From positions 62,419,247-62,483,246 of the forward strand of contig NC_088784.1 of the NCBI RefSeq assembly GCF_958450345.1: a stretch of DNA of 64,000 bases. The letters are read 5' to 3'. Position 1 is the first letter of the stretch; every line of letters begins with the position of its first letter. A program made the translations under genes and the position numbers. Below are positions 57,972 to 64,000 of this stretch, piece after piece. A model generated the notes under the pieces. It ran no database searches, was not told the DNA's origin, and saw only the letters and a list, made by a program, of their open reading frames with translations. This stretch comes from Calliphora vicina (Eukaryota; Arthropoda; Insecta; Diptera; Calliphoridae).

Positions 57972-60900
57972 ATGTCTTACGCCTATTTATTCAAATATAT
58001 TATAATTGGTGATACAGGTATGTGAAAGTAAAAAACAAAAGAATATTGAAAATATTAGCAATAAAAAATGATAGGTCGATTTTAGAAATCTGTTCAATTA
58101 TGAAATCTTATGATTTTCATACAGTCGTACATATGTTAACATGAAATGCATTAAATATAAACTATTTTAATTAAATGTAAAATAAATTTTTTATGGGCCA
58201 AAATCAATTTTTATGAATACTAAAGTTTCCTTTGTCATGGTTGAAAAATCAATAATTTTTGTACTCGGTGTAAAGTTAGCTAGATGGTGATTGTTGCTGG
58301 TCGTTTTTTGTTGTTATTTTTCATTATAAATATGTGTATGTATATATCAGAATGTACCCAGTAGTTAAGCAAGTAGTCAATGTAGCCCTTATAAACAGTA
58401 ATTGTCACTAATGTCTGATCACTTGACTGACTCCAATTTATATATTTTGGGTTATTTGACGCCTATGTGCTCTTTGTAGTGCAGAGACAATTAGTTACTA
58501 TATATTCCATGTAATCTAGCGTGAAGACAATTGTCACTTAAGTGTCTCTAAGTAATCTACAGTGTAGTCAATTTAAACGTTTATTTAGTGCTACATTTTA
58601 GAAAGTAGTTATTTTACTCACCGGAAGCAAACTTATGGGGTAGTTGCGGGAGGAAGTGTTGTTTATAAGCAATCGGTGGTTGTACTTTTGATGAGATTAT
58701 TTATAGGACATTTTGTGGTCAAAGTAACTAAGTAACCAGTTAGGTAACTAGTCACCTTTATGTGAATCCAATGAGTTGACGACATTGGACCAGCAATTAT
58801 ACAGTCTCATTGTAATCAAAAAGAGACAGTTGACCCCTTGCTTTTGACATACATGTGCTAAAATAACCAGCTAGTTATGGAACTAGTTGTCATACTAAAT
58901 GATAGGTAAAATCACTATTTCGGGACAGTCTTCTAGAACTGCTGGGTAGTTATTGGCGTTGTTGTTGTCAATGATGATGTTATACGGGGGTTGTTGAGTT
59001 TGGCTAGAGTAGTTATTGTTTGTACTGATGTGTATGTGTACTGTTTTTGTTATGTTTTCCTTTGTCTGCTATTTCCTACGAATAGATTTATTACTGTTGT
59101 TGTTGCTTTGGCAATTTTACTATTTGGGGTTGAGTTGAGTCAGCCAAAAACACCCCCTTATTTTATTTTTTCTATGAATTTTTCTTTACTAAAGTAACAA
59201 GACTAACTAGTTTAAAATTACATTTTAGCAAGAGAATGTATGTATATGTAAGTTGTATGAAGTGGAGTTGGGTAAAATGGATTTTTTATACATTGGGGTA
59301 ATTTTTGTGTTCTTTATTATCGTCCGTCTTCTTGCATGTAAACACAAATACTGTTATATTTACTTATTTGGTGTTGGTGGGTGTTGTCAATTGCTTTTTT
59401 TCTCTATTCTATTTTGGGGGAAATTAAACAGCTGTTTGTTCACTGATAAGTTCATCATCATCCCCAAAATTATTGATAATGTTTCAGAACTGTCTATAAA
59501 ACAAAATATTGCAATTTAAATGAAATCTTATTTACTAAAAAAGTAAAAAAACAGATGGTTAAAGACAAAATTGTCTAATAGTATTTTAAATGACAGCAGT
59601 TTTCGTACACAGAAAAAAGTAATTTCTAAACAGTTTTAATTCAACTATTTATTAAATATCAACTGGTTTGAATTATTTCGTAATTGAATCAAGTATTTGA
59701 AATTTGTGTTTTTGAACCAGTTGAATATCTAATAAATACTTGAATTAAAACGTTTTAGAAATTAGTTTTTTATGTGTAATGACAAAACTTGTTACTGGGT
59801 ACTTTATTAATTTTGATAATTTTGTATTAAAAAATTCCTGGGAATGAACAGATTTTCTTTTCCGGGAATGCAAAAAGTCTACACGGCACAGACGAATAGC
59901 TTAGCTTAGAATGGTAGTGTACAAAAAGCACACTTCCACTCGGACACCTACGGATCCATTGTGATTCCCTTCAAGACTTAGTTAAGTAAAGCTAGAAAAA
60001 TATGATAGTAATAGAAGAGATTAAATAACCAAAAAAACTAACCATCCCAGAAGAATTCTTAGGACTGAGTGCCTGGAAAATAATGAAAAGTACTGCTCTC
60101 TCTAGTCTAACATTATCCACTACCATAAACAATACCGAAAATGTCCTTTGGCCTACAGCCCCAACATCTTTTTACATATCGAATATAGTATTATGTATAT
60201 GTATATTCTGCAATTTTGTTAAGTTTCGAGTTCATATAAACGAATTCGAGCATTTTTTAAATTCACATTTCAGCGAAGTATTTTTTTTTTTGTTAAAATT
60301 TCCGAAATGTATGTATAATAGTAACAAAATTAGCCAACATGAAAAATGAATCATACCTAAAAACTGACTAATCAGTACCAAATCTAGGTTAGGTTAGGTT
60401 CCATTTGTAGCCACTCTTCAAGCAGCTCACTTGGGTCCATTCAAAACTGATCCCGTTGTGATACCCAAGGGGTAAACATCTTGGTATTACTTATACGTCC
60501 GTACCTAATCTAACTAATAGTATCTAATCAAACTAATTTTAAAATGTATTCTCTATTAAACTTAAATACATTAATTCTTAAACAGATCTAAAATATAAAT
60601 TTGTAATTTGATTTCACTTTATTTAATTTTCAGGTGTTGGTAAATCATGCCTCCTACTACAATTTACCGATAAACGTTTCCAACCTGTGCATGATTTAAC
60701 AATTGGTGTTGAATTCGGTGCCCGCATGATAACTATCGATGGCAAACAAATCAAATTACAGATATGGGATACCGCTGGTCAAGAGGCATTCAGATCAATA
60801 ACACGATCATATTATCGTGGTGCAGCTGGGGCTTTGTTGGTATATGACATTACAAGACGTGAAACTTTTAACCATTTGACAACATGGTTAGAGGATGCCC

Positions 60901-63217
60901 GACAACATTCAAATTCCAATATGGTTATAATGTTGATAGGAAATAAAAGGTAAACAGAAATATTATTTTATTTGTGATGGCATTTTATGAATAACTTACA
61001 ACTTACACTTTTGTTTTTGTTATCCAGCGATTTAGAGTCAAGACGTGAGGTTAAAAAGGAGGAGGGTGAAGCCTTCGCCCGTGAACATGGTTTAGTCTTT
61101 ATGGAAACATCAGCACGTACCGCCGCCAATGTTGAGGAAGCTTTTATTAATACAGCCAAAGAAATTTATGAGAAGATTCAAGAAGGTGTTTTCGATATCA
61201 ATAATGAGGTAAATTAAATAAGTGTTTAAATTTGAGGAACATTTTTCTTCGAATTTATTTTTTAAATGCTGGGTTAAATGAAAGTGTATTTTTAAATACC
61301 AGAATTTATAGGTATATCTTATTGCAAAAATGTATTTCAATTCATACAAAGGCGTTCTTAGCCTTTGTATAAGAACAAATATATAGACAATGGAACATAA
61401 TAGCGGTATTCACAATCTTGTGCAAATGGTCTAGCATCATTGCAAATATATAAAAAAATTAAAAATCTAAAAATGACCTTTTAACATTTGATTCAGCTCA
61501 CCAAATACTGAACTCAGAATTTTTTTTTGAGAAACGGTATCTTAGAATGAATTTAGTTTTTATTTATTTAGTTGGGAACATCCACAAAAATTAGTTTGGG
61601 GTCACCTAATGTACAGTAAAAGATAAAGTAGTTGAAATTTTAGTTTTCACATTATTTCATTCACATAACAACTGGTCTGATAACATTTTTTTTAAAATTG
61701 TTAAGCACTCTATTTACTATTATCTGGTAACTCACTCTTAAACTAACGGAACTTTATACATTTTTTGAATCACATCTGAACGAAGTTACATGTGAACAGT
61801 ATTGTCCGCCAATAGATTTTGTGAAAAATTAAATTAAATTCTGATATTACAAGATGAAAATTAAGTAAATATTAAACCTTTTAAATTCTTTAATAAATCT
61901 TCAGTTACTTTATAATGAATAAAGCTATAAATTCTGTTTTGAAGAAAAACATCGTGGAAGATGTACAAAATTGCGTTTCGTACCGATTAATTGCTTAAAA
62001 ATACAAAGTTTCTATCGGACTTTACAATAAAATAAAAAAAAACAAAATAATTTATCATTCCCACGAAATTGTGGTATTTTCTGCTGATGATCGAATTGTA
62101 ACGCTCTTAATCATTTTCTTCTGCAATTAGATTAATTAAGGACTTAGAAAGGCCCATGAAGTCAACTGTCAATTTTGAATGATGAAACTAAAATTAATCG
62201 GGTGGTGTCAGATGGACACACATGGTTGTTATCGCACATATGTATGTCAAACTATGAAATTTGGGGGGTGGATCAATCATGGTTTATGGATGTTTTCGTG
62301 GCAATGAGCTCGGTGTACATCGGCGTATCATTGGTATTATGAGTGCCACAGACAGTATCACCATATTGGAGGACTCTTATCTCCCAAGTCTCTGTATATA
62401 TTCGGTGTTGAACATGGTCAACAAGAAATATTTATGCAGGACAATGATCCTAAGAACACCGCGAAAATAACAAAAAAATGGTTTGTTGATAACGAAATCA
62501 AACTGCTCGAATTCACTGCTCCCAGTTCACATATTTAAACCCTATCGAGCACATTTGGATAATTTTGAAACGGAAAATTTTTGTCGAAAAAGACTCTCCA
62601 TGTTGATTTGTGGGAGCGAGCCCCTCTAGCATGGCAAAATATAAGCTCAAACATTTCGGAAATATATGCCAGAAAGAAACAAAGCTCTAAAAAAATCACG
62701 TGTTCATACAAAATATTAATTTTACTTTTGATTTAAAATTAGTATATTGTATTTAATCCAATTTTTAAATTTAGTTTTTGTGTATCGTTTAAGTTAGTAA
62801 ATTGATAATCTTTTAAAATTAATTAATATTTTTAGTGAACAATAAAATTCTTCTGTAATACAAAAATTTCGGGACTTTTTATGAACGGTTTTGTCTTCTA
62901 CTGTATATGTGATATAATGTATTTTCTATAATTTTATTTATTTAACCGGTTATCAATTTATACTTAAAACAAAATTAGTATTAATAATCAGCATAGCCGG
63001 AACGGACGGTAAATTTATTGACGCCTACTTGTTAAACGTATAATTTGTTAACAAAATTATTATCAAATTTTAAAATGCTATTATAAAAAAATAATTTATT
63101 TTACTTTTTTTCTTTCAGGCCAACGGTATTAAAATTGGTCAACAGCATTCCCCGACAAATCCTGCACTGCCCGGTTCTGGTAATCAAGCTGGGTCAGCCA
63201 GTAGCGGTTGTTGTTAA
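57972..63217 (+). CDS. Rab2: Rab2 small GTPase, 4 coding exons
   Basis: Ras-superfamily GTPase of ER-Golgi, Golgi and late endosome/autophagosome traffic. Coding exons: 57972-58017, 60634-60949, 61028-61208, 63119-63217. All have GT/AG junctions, and the joined frame gives 213 residues plus TAA, the usual length. P-loop GDTGVGKS at residues 13-20, switch I with Thr38 in the segment HDLTIGVEF, DTAGQE at 61-66 with catalytic Gln65, NKSD at 119-122 (the Ser codon is split by intron 2), ETSA near 150, and the C-terminal geranylgeranylation signal SSGCC. The first exon is only 46 bases and splits codon 16 in the P-loop. Intron 1 (2.6 kb) and intron 3 (1.9 kb) host transposons; intron 2 is 78 bases. 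Start choice is certain because MSYAYLFKYIIIGDTG is the invariant Rab2 N terminus. Confidence 0.98.
58355..58948. mobile_element. 594-bp TIR element in Rab2 intron 1
   Basis: Ends TACCCAGTAGTT and AACTGCTGGGTA. The interior is dominated by repeated AGTAACTA and TAGTTAC motifs. A second copy lies at 48756-49100. No coding sequence and no clear target duplication. Confidence 0.6.
59608..59776. mobile_element. 169-bp MITE in Rab2 intron 1, TA-flanked
   Basis: Ends CACAGAAAAAAGTAATTTCT and its near inverse, flanked by TA at 59606-59607 and 59777-59778. Arms of about 60 bp include TTAATTCAACTATTTATTA-like sequence. TA flanks suggest Tc1/mariner mobilisation. Confidence 0.65.
60380..60490 (+). repeat. 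Possible dispersed SINE-like repeat
   Basis: Contains AGGTTAGGTTAGGTT, CACTTGGGTCCATTC and CCGTTGTGATACCC; short similar blocks occur at 33575-33650. The nature of the family is uncertain. Confidence 0.3.
61614..62903 (+). mobile_element. 1.29-kb Tc1-like transposon in Rab2 intron 3
   Basis: Ends CAGTAAAAGATAAAG and CTTCTACTG (outer 15 bases match 13 of 15 as inverted repeats), flanked by TA at 61612-61613 and 62904-62905. Length and ends are typical of short-TIR Tc1 elements. It carries a decayed transposase in the same sense as Rab2. Confidence 0.75.
61915..62700 (+). pseudogene. Tc1-like transposase, decayed
   Basis: Starts MNKAINSVLKKNIVEDVQN with an early stop. Later GGSIMVYGCFRGNELG, and in another frame MQDNDPKNTAKI (second catalytic Asp), FTAPSSH and, shifted again, NPIEHIW (third acid). 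Multiple stops and frameshifts exclude function. Confidence 0.7.
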
Positions 63218-64000
63218 AATTTGCTCGGCTTTTTTCATGCAACTTTAAGTAAAAAAACAAACAAATAAAACCGACATCAAACTAACAGTGAAAAAATACT
63301 TGTATTTTATTTTTTACACCATCTTTACGATGAAAAAAACTAAAAAAAAACAAATTATAGAAAAAACGAACTTTCTCTGAAATTAAATTCTTCTCCTTTT
63401 TAATAATTAGACAACCATATACAAAAAGAAAAATAATATTAAAAAAAACAATTTAAAATTCTATCTCTTGATAACCAAAAAGAAAACAGTCATAAAAAGT
63501 GAAATCTATAGCAAAAAAATATAAATTTCACTTGAAGCTACATAAAAACACAATTATTACAATTAAAATATAATTATTAACTAAAAATTAAAAAAAAAAA
63601 TATTGTGCAAAAAACTTTATAATATAAATATTTATAAATAAAACAACAAAACATTCGTAAATATAACAATTGGCTTTTTTGTAAAAACAACCTCATTTTT
63701 ATAAAACTTAAACTACAATATTCTTTTCAATATTATCAAAATTAGCTTCAAATAATTGAGATTAATTTGTGATTTAGTTTATTTTTCTTTGCAACTTCGT
63801 TGCGCTAAATTTTTTAGTTTTATAAATATACATATATTTTTCTTTAACGCGGTTAAGGATTCTTTCTAGTTTTGTTTTAACTTTTAGTTCAATTGTCTCC
63901 ATTTACACTTTTAATTTCTTTACTTTTTAAGTTTTACATGAAATCAAACAAGAAAACCAAACTACATATATTGTGTGTGTGTGTTTTATATATAAAATTA
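63218..64000 (+). other. Rab2: Rab2 3' UTR and downstream
   Basis: Very A-rich sequence after the Rab2 stop with candidate AATAAA signals, the first near 63265 and another near 63637. A short GT run lies near 63975-63990. No further gene is seen before the window ends. Confidence 0.5.

Noticed and set aside
1..64000. tRNA or rRNA genes
   Set aside because: No convincing T-loop/anticodon arrangement or rRNA-like block was noticed on reading; a covariance-model scan would be decisive.

Overview
The window is AT-rich eukaryotic nuclear DNA with spliced genes, GT/AG introns and a very dense load of transposable-element remains. The three conserved genes are closest to their dipteran forms. The repeats include mini-me-like GTCY/TA elements, Tc1/mariner, pogo, hAT, RTE and jockey-like LINEs. 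Together these point to a brachyceran, probably calyptrate, fly (blowfly or house-fly type); the species cannot be fixed from the sequence.

Layout. Positions 1-4186 are intergenic with small inverted-repeat elements. Positions 4187-26144 (minus strand) hold a complete tyrosine decarboxylase gene, Tdc2: eight coding exons, 637 codons plus stop. Its 14-kb intron 6 and 5-kb intron 4 are packed with nested transposons. Positions 26.2-54.2 kb are a gene-poor interval. It holds a 2.36-kb foldback element built of ~175-bp units, Helitron-like ends, a hAT element with perfect 8-bp target duplications, a decayed RTE-type LINE, a solo LTR inside another element, an internally deleted LINE, and several decayed transposases. 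Positions 54247-56234 (minus) are Mob4 (phocein). Positions 57972-63217 (plus) are Rab2. Mob4 and Rab2 are head to head with 1.7 kb between start codons, and a 140-bp MITE sits in that shared upstream region. Rab2 introns carry two non-autonomous elements and a ~1.29-kb Tc1-like element.

Function. Tdc2 makes tyramine, the precursor of octopamine, in neurons. Rab2 is a Golgi/ER small GTPase with roles in membrane traffic. Mob4 is the Mob subunit of STRIPAK phosphatase/kinase complexes. They are ordinary host genes that do not form a pathway; their proximity is most simply shared synteny on one chromosome arm.

The unusual content is the mobile DNA. Many insertions can be dated relative to one another because target duplications (TTAA, TA, TAA/TTA, ATAT and several different 8-mers) are still readable. 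The best cases are a TTAA-flanked MITE that splits a DD34E transposase and leaves the reading frame restorable, a hAT-in-hAT nest, a hAT element that splits a mariner transposase, and an LTR that splits a TIR element. I found no prokaryotic features, no CRISPR and no convincing tRNA or rRNA gene.
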